Positions 1-8,306 of a stretch of DNA of 64,000 nt are shown one piece after another; positions within the stretch are counted from its first letter, which is position 1, and every line of letters starts with the position of its first letter. The notes beneath the pieces were generated by a model. That model was given only the letters and a program-made list of their open reading frames with translations, did no database searches and was not told the DNA's origin. Origin of the DNA: an uncultured Lachnospiraceae bacterium. GTDB lineage: Bacteria; Bacillota; Clostridia; Lachnospirales; Lachnospiraceae. Both the position numbers and the translations under genes were made by a program. The stretch lies in contig CACZBZ010000008.1 in NCBI GenBank assembly GCA_902779505.1, positions 1 through 64,000 of the forward strand, read 5' to 3'.

Positions 1-101
1 TCATCGCTCGCCTTGGCAAGGCGGAATCTCATGCCTTTATCGCTCCCCAGAAGGGGCTCTTTTTTTATGAAAAGATAAGGTATATCTTTAGGATTTATCA
101 T
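1..101 (-). CDS. Partial hypothetical protein (N-terminal 33 residues only)
   Basis: An open frame runs off the left edge of the window. It starts at an ATG that overlaps the last codons and stop of the GH5 gene (14-base overlap). A purine-rich stretch, GAGG, lies about five bases upstream. Only the first 33 residues are visible (begins MINPKDIPYLFIKKEPL). They contain no signal peptide and no motif I recognise. The tight overlap says it is translationally coupled to the cellulase genes. No function is assigned. Confidence 0.55.
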   Translation of the reverse strand, partial: MINPKDIPYLFIKKEPLLGSDKGMRFRLAKASD

Positions 102-1020
102 TTTTACCTCTGCCCTTCTTAAGTTCGTTCACGAACCACAGTGCAGGCTCTCTCATATCTTCGTCCGTAAAATCTTTGCCGGTCTTCTCACATGTGGGCT
201 TAAAGGTTGCACATGTTTCATCTCTGTTGGAAATGCTCCAAAGTATGTAACTGATCTCGTATTTATCAAGAAGATCCAGCCATTTTTTTGCTTCATCAGG
301 GTTATGTTTGCCTGCACCATCAGCACTACATGTACCAAACTCAGTCACAAACAAAGGGAGTCCTTCTTCTGCAGCTTTCTGAAGCCTAGCACGAAGTTCA
401 TCCTTGTGAGTGTTGGCATAGAAGTGCAACACGTACATCAGATTCTTATCGATGGTTATGGGATCCGCTGCAGCCTGATCCACTCTCTGGCTCCATACCG
501 GAGTTCCTACAAGAATTACGGCATAGGGATCGTGCTTTCTGATTACGGGTATGATCTCTTCCGCGAAGGATTTTATGTCGGACCATTCACAGGTCTTCTT
601 AGTGAGCATGTCCTTAAGATGCTCGGGATGCTCGGCGTATGATTTTACATCTCTCCAATCGCAGTCCATATTGGGCTCGTTGCATATCTCGTAGAATACA
701 TTGCCGTATGACTTGTATTTTTCGGCTACGATCTCCCAGAATTTCACCGCCTCATCCTTGAACATCCAGGGATTGTAATCCAGAAGTATATGCCAGTCTA
801 TGATTACATAGAGGCCCACTTCCGTTGCATACTTTACGCCTCTGTCGATTACTTCCAGGAGTTTTTCCTTGTTGGCTTCATCGCCGACACAGTAACCGTC
901 TTCTTCTTCGGTGTACATGGCAAGTCTGACAATGTCAATCTTCCATTCATCCTTCATGAATTCGAAAAAGTCCCTGTTGATATACTGGGGATACCAGCTC
1001 AGGCTGTGAGAAGAAAACAT
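88..1020 (-). CDS. GH5 family endoglucanase, N-terminally short and without signal peptide
   Basis: This is a glycoside hydrolase family 5 TIM-barrel enzyme that would hydrolyse beta-1,4-glucan. The acid/base motif EICNEPN lies near residue 113, and the nucleophile strand FVTEFGT near residue 226. A conserved YVLHFYAN histidine strand and the SYILWSISN strand are also present. At 310 residues it begins directly at the MFSSHSLSW motif, which in secreted homologues follows a signal peptide and the first beta strand. Both are therefore missing here, and an in-frame TAG sits immediately before the ATG. A Shine-Dalgarno-like GAAGGA precedes the start. The ATG lies five bases after the GH9 stop, so the two are an operon. 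Without a signal peptide the product should be cytoplasmic or inactive unless another start is used. Confidence 0.9.
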   Translation of the reverse strand: MFSSHSLSWYPQYINRDFFEFMKDEWKIDIVRLAMYTEEEDGYCVGDEANKEKLLEVIDRGVKYATEVGLYVIIDWHILLDYNPWMFKDEAVKFWEIVAEKYKSYGNVFYEICNEPNMDCDWRDVKSYAEHPEHLKDMLTKKTCEWSDIKSFAEEIIPVIRKHDPYAVILVGTPVWSQRVDQAAADPITIDKNLMYVLHFYANTHKDELRARLQKAAEEGLPLFVTEFGTCSADGAGKHNPDEAKKWLDLLDKYEISYILWSISNRDETCATFKPTCEKTGKDFTDEDMREPALWFVNELKKGRGKNDKS

Positions 1021-1025
1021 CTAAA

Positions 1026-3320
1026 TCAATTTCCTTCGCTTGTGATAATATTGCTTATCAGATATATAAAAGGCGAATTCCAGTAAATGGTTACTTCGTT
1101 GGTTGAATAACTCTGGTCGCTGTCGGCATAGCATTTTGCCATAGGCAGACCCGCCAGTGTTGCTTTTGCAAAAGGATCTTCCAGATTCTTGTCAGGTCCT
1201 CCCACCAGCATACCGGGAAGAACTTCTCCCGTTGCCATGGAAGGTCTGTGGTGAGCATTCTCGGGGCTCAAGCTTCCGTATCCCGTTACAAAGCAATATG
1301 ATGTGGCATTCTGTCCCAGTATGTAGCTCAACTGGTCATATGCCGCATTCTTATAATTAATGTCATTGTTGATACTGTATGCCAGCAGCAGCTGTCTTGC
1401 ATTGTTGACTACAAGCATATTGCTTCCCCAAACATAATCCTCGCCCAGGTCGCATCTGTATCCGTCTGACTGTACCTTTTGGAATATCTCGTCGGCATTC
1501 CTTAATATATCATCTTTTATCTTATTGACGTAGTTCTGATTCTGCTTCTTGGAATCCATGCTGAGGTAAGCGATATTACCGTAGCTGCTTACCTGTGCCC
1601 AGCCGAATCCGTGCATTACATACTGATCAAGATCCTTGGAGAAATAATCCTCGTATTTCTTATCTCCCGTAACCTTGTAGAGTTCTATGGCTGCCCAGTA
1701 TCTCTCATCCACGTCTCTCATATCCGGGTATTCTCCCGTGAGGATATCGTCCGGATTGTGATAACCCTGTCCTACCGGCATGGATTCAAGTGCCGTCCAT
1801 GCTCTCTTGGCCGCATCAAGACAGTCTGATGCAAAACGTGAATCCACTGACTTATATATTACCGAAGCTCTTGCCATAACAGCCGCAAAATCGGCTGTGG
1901 CCGCCGAAGAGATGGGTGCAAGTACCATCTGCTCTTTTTCCGCATCCGGCATAACAAATCCCGGGAATTCATATCCGCTTATCTTGTGATATACACCGCC
2001 TGTTGAACCGTCCTGCATCTGCAGCATAAATTCAAGTTCGTATTTTGCCTCGTCAAGTATATCGGGTATTCCGTTACCGCTCTCGGGTATACCTACGTTA
2101 TCACCGAATTCGCTGTCCCAGAGTTCCTTATTGTCATCATATGTAAGGAAAAGATCGGCTACTGTTACGGCTCCGGGTACAACATATCTTCCGTAGTCAC
2201 CCGCGTCATGCCAGCCGCCTTTAACCGTCTTGTGCTCGTCTGTTCCGTATACTACGGCATCTCCCGTATGACATTCCTTGTGAGCAAAAGCACCCACAAT
2301 ATTCTTGTCAATCTCGCATCCGCATCTCTGAGAATAAAGGAAGATAACGGAATCCTTAAGTATGTCATTGTATACTTCATCGCCGATAACAAATGGGAAG
2401 GATTCGTGATCGGCTACCCTAATCTTATATGTTCCTATGGTCTTAAAATCACTGAAGTCTCCGCGGTATACTTTTTCGCCTGCCGCTTTTGCTTCAAGCT
2501 GACCGTCCATACTTCCTGTATAGACCACATTGCCCGATTCATCTATTATCTCAAAATTGTTATTGCCTTCTGTCTCACATCTGGCCACAAAGGTCTTTCT
2601 TGCTGACGGAAGGAATCCAACCTGATTGGTGTTGATATCGGATACTTCTACATCCAGATCTTCTTCCGCAATTCCCGATGCATCCACAAGAATAAGACTT
2701 ACATTGTCCAGCCTTACGTCATGCTCATCAAGGCTGTCCACTCCTTCGGGTTTTCCGAGATTGAAGCAAAGTCTGGGAGCGGGGTCCGTTCCCTCTTCCA
2801 TAGTGAAGGTGAAGGAATAGTGCTGCATATCGGAATTAACGTCGATATACTGATCCGTATATGGATGATAGTCTCCGCCGTTTACCTGAATTCTTGCTTC
2901 CACCTGTCTGCTAACTGTGGAAGACATATCAAATGCGAATTCGTATACTCCGCCGTTTTTCAGTTCAAATCCGTCATAATAAGCCTGTACCGCATAATTG
3001 GCATTGCCGACTTTGTTGATCTTAACATTGCCTTCTCCGCCTTTGTTGGTCATTGTACCTACGCCGCCTTTTCCAACATATGTACCCCAGCCTACAAGTT
3101 CATTATGAAAATCACCGTTCTTTATAAGATTGTCAGATGATGCAGTGCCGCTTCCGGCATCCTCTTCGGACTGCATCTCTGTTTCGGTCTCTTCGCTTGC
3201 TACTGTCTCTTCGCTGACATTTGCCGTGGTCGGAACATTCTCTGCGCTTTTCCCGCAAGCCGTAAGCGACACGGCCAATACAAGCACAGGAAGTATTCCT
3301 TTCAACCTATTTGCAAACAT
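1026..3320 (-). CDS. GH9 cellulase, lipoprotein with CBM-like and Ig-like domains
   Basis: This is a secreted, membrane-anchored cellulase of glycoside hydrolase family 9 (764 aa). The N-terminus is a lipoprotein signal with lipobox LTAC near residue 22. An acidic Ser/Thr/Glu linker follows. Next come a carbohydrate-binding-like beta-sandwich (about 65-210, starting NLIKNGDF, CBM4/9 type), the cellulase N-terminal Ig-like domain (about 230-315, INTNQVGFLP) and the (alpha/alpha)6 GH9 domain (about 320-764). Catalytic features visible are GGWHDAGDYGRYV (nucleophile Asp pair), HHRPS, and the general acid Glu in TNEVTIYWNSP near the C-terminus. The domain order matches clostridial exo/endo-glucanases with an N-terminal CBM and Ig. 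A GGGAGG ribosome site precedes the ATG. It is followed five bases later by the GH5 gene. A CBM assignment to a specific family is less sure than the GH9 call. Confidence 0.95.
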   Translation of the reverse strand: MFANRLKGILPVLVLAVSLTACGKSAENVPTTANVSEETVASEETETEMQSEEDAGSGTASSDNLIKNGDFHNELVGWGTYVGKGGVGTMTNKGGEGNVKINKVGNANYAVQAYYDGFELKNGGVYEFAFDMSSTVSRQVEARIQVNGGDYHPYTDQYIDVNSDMQHYSFTFTMEEGTDPAPRLCFNLGKPEGVDSLDEHDVRLDNVSLILVDASGIAEEDLDVEVSDINTNQVGFLPSARKTFVARCETEGNNNFEIIDESGNVVYTGSMDGQLEAKAAGEKVYRGDFSDFKTIGTYKIRVADHESFPFVIGDEVYNDILKDSVIFLYSQRCGCEIDKNIVGAFAHKECHTGDAVVYGTDEHKTVKGGWHDAGDYGRYVVPGAVTVADLFLTYDDNKELWDSEFGDNVGIPESGNGIPDILDEAKYELEFMLQMQDGSTGGVYHKISGYEFPGFVMPDAEKEQMVLAPISSAATADFAAVMARASVIYKSVDSRFASDCLDAAKRAWTALESMPVGQGYHNPDDILTGEYPDMRDVDERYWAAIELYKVTGDKKYEDYFSKDLDQYVMHGFGWAQVSSYGNIAYLSMDSKKQNQNYVNKIKDDILRNADEIFQKVQSDGYRCDLGEDYVWGSNMLVVNNARQLLLAYSINNDINYKNAAYDQLSYILGQNATSYCFVTGYGSLSPENAHHRPSMATGEVLPGMLVGGPDKNLEDPFAKATLAGLPMAKCYADSDQSYSTNEVTIYWNSPFIYLISNIITSEGN

Positions 3321-3421
3321 TTATTCCCTCCCGTTAAATGTTTTCAAATCCGTATAATCCAGATCATATGTCCCTTCACATATTCTCTGTCACTTTTCTC
3401 TTTTCTCATAACCTCATCTTT

Positions 3422-3889
3422 TTATTTTATCATGATATGCTTAATATGGCTTCCGATATTTATGATGCGAAGCCTCAAAGGCCTTAAAAGGAGCCAAAAA
3501 CCGTAGGATATTCTGTAAAAAATATTTTTACAACTCCTGCTTCTGCCCTTCCTGATATAGCAAGCCATTATTCCGTAGACAGAGCTTATATCAAGAGGCC
3601 CTTCTATCTCGGTCTGATGGTCTCCCACTAACCAGACTTTGTCTTCCTTTACTCTGAATACTCTGTGGAGCCTCAGATGGCTGTTTGAACTCCTGTAAAG
3701 GCATACATCCGACCTCTTTAGCCTTCCGTTCTTTCGATAAACCTGTAGTGGCACTACCAGGGCTTCATCATCCGTATTACGGAAAAGCGGCCACATACTG
3801 GTGCCCTCCGGATGAAACTGCACCGTCTTGCCTGCTTTAAGAAGCTCTTCTATATTCTTTAATTCTTCTCGTTTACCTTCTTCTGACAA
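3422..3889 (-). CDS. S24/S26-family (signal peptidase-like) serine peptidase
   Basis: This is a 155-residue peptidase of the S24/S26 fold. The catalytic serine lies in PEGTSMWPLF (about 28-37). The strand LRLHRVFRV carries His where the bacterial LepB type has Lys, as in Sec11-type Ser-His enzymes. A GD motif (LVGDHQTE) and one hydrophobic C-terminal segment (about 127-140) follow. The chosen start is TTG, eight bases after a clean AAGGAG, and overlaps the kinase gene by 31 bases. Small S24/S26 proteins of this sort recur next to PqqD, HprK-like and NTP_transf_5 genes in lasso-peptide and related clusters. A role in cutting a leader peptide is an inference. It is the last gene of the ABC-GT2-kinase set. 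Confidence 0.85.
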   Translation of the reverse strand: MSEEGKREELKNIEELLKAGKTVQFHPEGTSMWPLFRNTDDEALVVPLQVYRKNGRLKRSDVCLYRSSNSHLRLHRVFRVKEDKVWLVGDHQTEIEGPLDISSVYGIMACYIRKGRSRSCKNIFYRISYGFWLLLRPLRLRIINIGSHIKHIMIK

Positions 3890-4923
3890 TCTACATACTC
3901 CTTCATGGTCACATATGCACTGTCATTCTTTGTGCAGTATAATCTGCACATTATTGTATTATCAACAATCTTACCCGCTGTATCAAGAATGCTTTCAAGC
4001 ATCTCTTTATTCCATATGGGGGACACTGTTCTGCTTACCAAAGCCAGTATCTTTTCTTCTTCTGTCATCTCTTCGATATGCTCATATCCCGCTCTGGCAA
4101 GGAATACGATTCCTCCCACAGGATATTTGTTCAGATCGTATATGCCGCTTGTTCCGCACCAGGGTGTTCCGTAAGCATATACCTTGTCAGCTTCCAGCCC
4201 CAGCATATTGAGATCACCGTTTATGATCTTGGTCTCACCGTCAGCCAGCCACTTTTCGGCATGGGTTGATTTGCCGGTGCCTGCCGGTGCCGCAAAAAGC
4301 CATAATTCTCCTTGATAAAGGATGGATACCGAATGTACAAATATTCTTTTAAGGCTAAGGCCCTTCAGGCCGTAGAACCATCTTGATGCAAGGAATTCTT
4401 CCCTTGGAGCCTTTGCAATCTTTTCAAGGTCATAGTCCTTTTCTATGTCTGATTTTTTATAATCTGCGCTTTTATATTCTTCGAATACCGGGAATTCAAG
4501 ATGATAAGAATCAGGTAACTCATATACTTCCAGATCTTTAGCTTTGATAAGTATGTTGCTGCATGACCTATCCTTACCGTGAGCCTCTGTGGCAAAAGAG
4601 ACGCCGTCGCTGTTTTCAGCTTTTTCGCCCCGACCTGAAGCATTATCGTCTATAACTGCGCCGTCCTTAACAAGCCTGTCCAAGCACACCTTAATGTCCG
4701 CATGTAAAGAAGATATTTCTTCATCACTTTTCATGTCGTAGTGCTTCGCCGCAAGATCCGTAAGCTCATCAATTGTCTTATCTTCGGCCAAAATATCCCA
4801 TAGAAAAGCCACAGTATCATTGATTTCTATCGGATGTCTTCTCTCCACTATGGCCTGCCCAAAGGGAAGGAGATAATCTTTCTTTTCAATTTTGTGCCTG
4901 ATAAACAATGAGCTTCGTATCAT
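3859..4923 (-). CDS. PqqD domain fused to HprK-like serine kinase
   Basis: This is a 354-residue two-domain protein. Residues about 1-95 have the PqqD fold pattern: a beta start, then NDTVAFLWDIL, a helical middle, then DIKVCLDRLVKDGAV. That fold is the RiPP recognition element type that binds leader peptides. Residues about 180-345 resemble HPr kinase/phosphorylase. A P-loop APAGTGKST lies at 212-220 and a Walker-B-like strand IINGDLNML near 232, followed by GTPWCGTSG. HprK-like kinases in paeninodin-type lasso clusters phosphorylate a serine of the precursor peptide. By analogy this enzyme may phosphorylate a peptide or small protein, which is inference. It lies ten bases after the GT2 gene and overlaps the S26 peptidase. 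Confidence 0.85.
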   Translation of the reverse strand: MIRSSLFIRHKIEKKDYLLPFGQAIVERRHPIEINDTVAFLWDILAEDKTIDELTDLAAKHYDMKSDEEISSLHADIKVCLDRLVKDGAVIDDNASGRGEKAENSDGVSFATEAHGKDRSCSNILIKAKDLEVYELPDSYHLEFPVFEEYKSADYKKSDIEKDYDLEKIAKAPREEFLASRWFYGLKGLSLKRIFVHSVSILYQGELWLFAAPAGTGKSTHAEKWLADGETKIINGDLNMLGLEADKVYAYGTPWCGTSGIYDLNKYPVGGIVFLARAGYEHIEEMTEEEKILALVSRTVSPIWNKEMLESILDTAGKIVDNTIMCRLYCTKNDSAYVTMKEYVDCQKKVNEKN

Positions 4924-4932
4924 CTGCCACCA

Positions 4933-5919
4933 CTATTTTGTATGATTCTTTATCAAGGAATAATTGGAAAAAAGCGAGCCTGCCAGTCTGGGACTCACTG
5001 CGAATATCGCCATTGCAGCTTTCATCTTAAAAGATGTCTTGGCAGCCTCTTTTCTGTCGGCCTTTATCCTGTCTACAGTCCGCTTCCAGATGTCCTTATT
5101 GATTCCGAGTCCGTCTCTTCGTATTCTGCCCATAAGGAAAAATGAAAATTCTATCTCATTTTCATATGCATAGGGCAAAAGCGAAGGATAATTCTCTTTA
5201 TAGAATTCCGCATTCTTAATCCATGCATTAAGACCGTCCATCTGCTTTTCAACATCGCAGGAATGGGTCAGGGAATCCGAATGCTGACAATAATCGTATA
5301 CTATGTCATCAAGGGCTGCGAGACAGTTACAGTTCTCAATAATAGCAGGAACCACTGCTATATCTTCATACATCTTTCCTTCGGGATAGGATACGCCCTT
5401 GAAGATATTTCTGCCATAGAGCTTGCCCCATGCAAAATTACTGCTTTTTCCATGGGTCAGAATATATTTGTGAATCTCTTCTTTTTTATCCGATACAAAA
5501 GGCTTAAGGCTATGATTTCTTCCTGTGTTCGGCCCCGACTTTCCGTAAGTCCTGTATGAGCCGCAGACATAATCCGCATTATTTTTTTCCGCAGCATTAT
5601 AGAGAATCTCAATAGAATCTTCCGGAATAACATCATCGCTGTCCAAAAAGAAAAGATAGTCTCCGGAATAGACTTCTATGCCTTTGTTTCTCGCCTCCGC
5701 AAGTCCGGCCCTATCGCAGTCAAAGATCTTGATTCTGGAATCTTCAGACCGCATCTTTTCGACAATCCCCCTGCTTCCGTCGGTGGAAAGATTGTCGATT
5801 GCTATAATCTCAATATTCTCATATGTCTGCCCCACAATGGATTCAATGCAGTCAGCAATATAGGCTTCGGAATTGTGATATGGAATTACAACACTTATAA
5901 GCGGTTTTAATTCATCCAT
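4933..5919 (-). CDS. GT2-family glycosyltransferase
   Basis: This is a 328-residue GT-A glycosyltransferase of family 2. It opens with ISVVIPYHNSEAYIADCIES. The nucleotide-binding region reads AIDNLSTDGS, the DXD-type motif is FLDSDDV near residue 93, and an acceptor-side YEDIAV motif lies near 190. There are no clear membrane spans, so it is cytoplasmic or peripheral. Its start codon overlaps the ABC exporter stop by one base (TAATG), indicating strict translational coupling. Its place between the exporter and the PqqD-HprK kinase suggests it glycosylates the exported product of this module. Neither donor nor acceptor can be read from sequence. EpsJ/WcaA-like enzymes of capsule loci are the nearest general class. 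Confidence 0.9.
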   Translation of the reverse strand: MDELKPLISVVIPYHNSEAYIADCIESIVGQTYENIEIIAIDNLSTDGSRGIVEKMRSEDSRIKIFDCDRAGLAEARNKGIEVYSGDYLFFLDSDDVIPEDSIEILYNAAEKNNADYVCGSYRTYGKSGPNTGRNHSLKPFVSDKKEEIHKYILTHGKSSNFAWGKLYGRNIFKGVSYPEGKMYEDIAVVPAIIENCNCLAALDDIVYDYCQHSDSLTHSCDVEKQMDGLNAWIKNAEFYKENYPSLLPYAYENEIEFSFFLMGRIRRDGLGINKDIWKRTVDRIKADRKEAAKTSFKMKAAMAIFAVSPRLAGSLFSNYSLIKNHTK

Positions 5920-7664
5920 TAAGCGCCTGCTTTCCCCTCGGTGATCGCGTTATTGCTGACAGTATACATTCTGTCACAGATATCCATAACTTCAGGTCTG
6001 TGAGTGGTCAATATGCATGTTCTGGGATATGAGTCCTGCATGATATTATTAAGCACATTCTCCGCTGTCTTCATATCCAGCGCGGAAGTTGCCTCATCCA
6101 GCAAAAGTATGGGGGATCTTCTAAGCAATGCTCTTGCGATGGACAGTCTCTGTGACTGACCTTCCGAGAATCCGCCGCCTCTTTCCTTGATCTCCGTATT
6201 GATACCATCGGGAAGTCTTGATACAAAATCCCAAGCGCAAGCCATCTTCAGCGCCTCTATTATCTCGTCGTCCGTTGCATCTTCCTTGACGTTTCTCATG
6301 TTGTCGGCAATGGTTCCGGGGAACATTGAATTGCCCTGAGGAACATAGGCAAAGAGCTGACGGGTTGAGGCTGTAAGTCTCATCTTCTCCTCCGGATTCT
6401 CACCGTGGCCCGTCACAACGTTGTTGTCTCCGTCATCTGCATTGATTATGGACAGGATCAGTCGTAACATTGTGGTCTTACCTTCTCCCGAAGGTCCCAC
6501 AAGGCCCACAACCTCTCTCGGGTATGCACAGAAGTCTGCGTTCTCAAATACTTCCGTTCCGGTGAGATATGTAAATGATGAGTGCTTAATCTCTACACCG
6601 ATACCCTTATATCCGTATCTTTCTCTGAATTCTTTAACTTCCTCATACTGGCTGTAGTCTTCCTTGGGAAGCTCAAGAAGGTTCATAACTCTTCTTGCCG
6701 CATTTGTAAGATTGACCGTACTGGGAACCATGTTGATAAGACTGTTGGTGGTACCCGACAGTGTCTGAGTAAGGGTCAAGAACATGGTCATGGTACCGTA
6801 AGTAATGGCTCCGCTCCATACCTTATAAATGCCCCATCCGTAAGTCGAATAAGTAATAAGGATTGTTACCAGGGTAAGGATTATGGAATTGATAATGCTG
6901 ACTTTCTGCAGATTCAGCCTGATATCCGCATTCTCTTTCTGAAGATCTCTTAACTTCCTGCAATAGAGCTTGATCATGTCAAAAGCCTTGACGTTCTGTA
7001 CATTGGAGAATGACTCCTGGGTAAAGCTGGACATCTTGGCCGAGAACTCCATTGAGTTCATATTGGCTTTGCGCATTCTCTTAAGATTGGTTCTTGAAAC
7101 AATAAATGACAAAGGCACACTGCAAATTGCAATCACAGCAAATGACCAGTCATATTTCACCACCATATAAAATGCCGATGCGAATTTGAATATGTATATG
7201 AAAAAATTGGGAAAGGTATTGAGTATACCGTTGGAAACACTTGAAGAATCTCCCGACCATCTGGCTGTAAGATAACCGGAATGGAATTTGGTGAGTTCCT
7301 GCCAGTCTGTGATCATGATCTGGTCGTAGATGTCACCTTTTATATCGTTTTCAACCTTGATGCTGAGCATGGTACTGATATAGGAAGATATGTTATTGAC
7401 AGCTACAGTTGCCAACTGTGCGCCGATCATTAAGAGAAAGGTCTTGATCAGTTCTCCGGTCTTGTGACCTGTGATAATATCAACAAGATCCCTGGATACA
7501 AGGCTGGAAAGAATACCTACCAATGCACCCGACATACCTAAGATTGTATAAAATGCAATGGAAATAACATGCTTTTTTCCATATCCCGCAATCCAACGGA
7601 TACATTCAAAAACCGATCCGATACTTCCCTTATTTAATTTGGACAAAAAGCCTTTTTTTCCCAT
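5919..7664 (-). CDS. ABC exporter, fused permease and ATPase
   Basis: This is a half-transporter of the MsbA/LagD-like exporter class (581 aa) that would work as a homodimer. Six transmembrane helices occupy about 25-310. The nucleotide-binding domain follows, with Walker A GPSGEGKTT near residue 388, the signature-region motif FSEGQSQRLS, Walker B ILLLDEATSALD and switch His in TTHRP. There is no N-terminal C39 peptidase domain. The start shown has no clear Shine-Dalgarno sequence. It lies just after a strong terminator that follows the small gene, so its expression may depend on read-through or on a weak promoter there. It overlaps the GT2 gene by one base. As the only exporter beside the kinase and peptidase it is the likely exit route for the module's product. 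Confidence 0.93.
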   Translation of the reverse strand: MGKKGFLSKLNKGSIGSVFECIRWIAGYGKKHVISIAFYTILGMSGALVGILSSLVSRDLVDIITGHKTGELIKTFLLMIGAQLATVAVNNISSYISTMLSIKVENDIKGDIYDQIMITDWQELTKFHSGYLTARWSGDSSSVSNGILNTFPNFFIYIFKFASAFYMVVKYDWSFAVIAICSVPLSFIVSRTNLKRMRKANMNSMEFSAKMSSFTQESFSNVQNVKAFDMIKLYCRKLRDLQKENADIRLNLQKVSIINSIILTLVTILITYSTYGWGIYKVWSGAITYGTMTMFLTLTQTLSGTTNSLINMVPSTVNLTNAARRVMNLLELPKEDYSQYEEVKEFRERYGYKGIGVEIKHSSFTYLTGTEVFENADFCAYPREVVGLVGPSGEGKTTMLRLILSIINADDGDNNVVTGHGENPEEKMRLTASTRQLFAYVPQGNSMFPGTIADNMRNVKEDATDDEIIEALKMACAWDFVSRLPDGINTEIKERGGGFSEGQSQRLSIARALLRRSPILLLDEATSALDMKTAENVLNNIMQDSYPRTCILTTHRPEVMDICDRMYTVSNNAITEGKAGA

Positions 7665-7688
7665 AGCTACATTTTATCATAAGGGCAT

Positions 7689-7715
7689 AAAAAAGGCACC
7701 ACATAAAGTGGTGCC
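7689..7715 (-). terminator. Rho-independent terminator after the small gene
   Basis: On the minus strand there is a perfect 8-bp stem, GGCACCAC/GTGGTGCC, with a 5-base loop, followed by a run of six T. It lies 34 bases downstream of the small ORF stop and 25 bases before the ABC exporter start. It isolates the small gene as its own short transcript, with possible partial read-through into the exporter operon. Confidence 0.85.
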
Positions 7716-7748
7716 CTGAAAAATCAAACTTATGCGTGACATTCGTAA

Positions 7749-8159
7749 TCAACCGGCATATTCGCCACAATGTGAACCGCTTGCATAATACGATCCGAAA
7801 TGCTCGCCGTCACGGTCATCAGGATCTCCGCAGGAATCAAATACAACATTGTTGAATCCGAATTCGAAATTCTCGCCTGAATTAAAATGTCCTTCTCTGA
7901 CAAAGGTTACACTGCCATCAGAAAAATCCACCGATGTATAAGGTCCCGAATAACCTCCGGGTTCAGACATGTTACCATTACCATGCCATGTAACCGTAAC
8001 TCTGATATATTCACCTTCTACAGAACCACATGATACATATACAGAAAGGTCTGAATGTGAACCTGAATTCTGGTTTGTCCATATTACGTTGGCTGTGATT
8101 GTAGGTTCCTCACCGCCACTCTCAGTATAAACGCCTTCGAATAATTCGCCGCTCTCCAA
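7749..8159 (-). CDS. Small Gly/Ser/Tyr-rich protein, possible substrate of the adjacent modification/export genes
   Basis: This is a 136-residue frame rich in Gly, Ser, Asp, Tyr and Phe, with three Cys-Gly pairs (VSCGS, DSCGD, SHCGE). It looks like alternating beta strands (for example IRVTVTW and SVTFVREG) and has no membrane segment. It ends in a small-residue tail, SGSHCGEYAG. The frame has no ATG and opens at TTG after an in-frame TAG, with no properly spaced ribosome site. The start is therefore uncertain, and an N-terminal part may be missing through a frameshift or assembly error. It has its own consensus promoter and a strong terminator, unlike its neighbours. This is the usual arrangement for a highly made precursor or structural product. 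I do not recognise the family. The role as a substrate is inferred from position only. Confidence 0.6.
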   Translation of the reverse strand: MESGELFEGVYTESGGEEPTITANVIWTNQNSGSHSDLSVYVSCGSVEGEYIRVTVTWHGNGNMSEPGGYSGPYTSVDFSDGSVTFVREGHFNSGENFEFGFNNVVFDSCGDPDDRDGEHFGSYYASGSHCGEYAG

Positions 8160-8214
8160 TCCTATAAGCTATATAAATAACTGTATAAAGTACCCATTAC
8201 CCCTATGTAACACT

Positions 8215-8243
8215 ATGATATAATACAATGCGTATAATGTCAA
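8215..8243 (-). promoter_or_regulatory. Sigma-A promoter for the small gene
   Basis: The minus strand shows TTGACA (8238-8243), 17 bases, then TATCAT (8215-8220). This is a perfect -35 with a near-consensus -10, about 55 bases before the small ORF. An imperfect palindrome (GTCAAA, 7-base centre, TTTGAC; 8265-8283) lies about 20 bases upstream of the -35 and could be an operator or a remnant terminator stem of the upstream operon. Confidence 0.8.
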
Positions 8244-8306
8244 GTTATATGGCCTAGAATAAGGGTCAAAAGTACTATTTGACAGATATGCCCAAAATAT
8301 TCTTGC

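Noticed and set aside
1020..1030. GH9 and GH5 as one protein split by a frameshift
   Set aside because: GH9 ends normally after its catalytic domain, and the GH5 frame has an in-frame TAG directly before its ATG, so no single shift joins them.
8162..8197. Eleven-codon ATG mini-ORF in the leader of the small gene, with idea of programmed frameshift into it
   Set aside because: The purine stretch is only two bases from the ATG, there is no slippery heptamer, and the small gene's frame has a stop before any simple slip could reach it.
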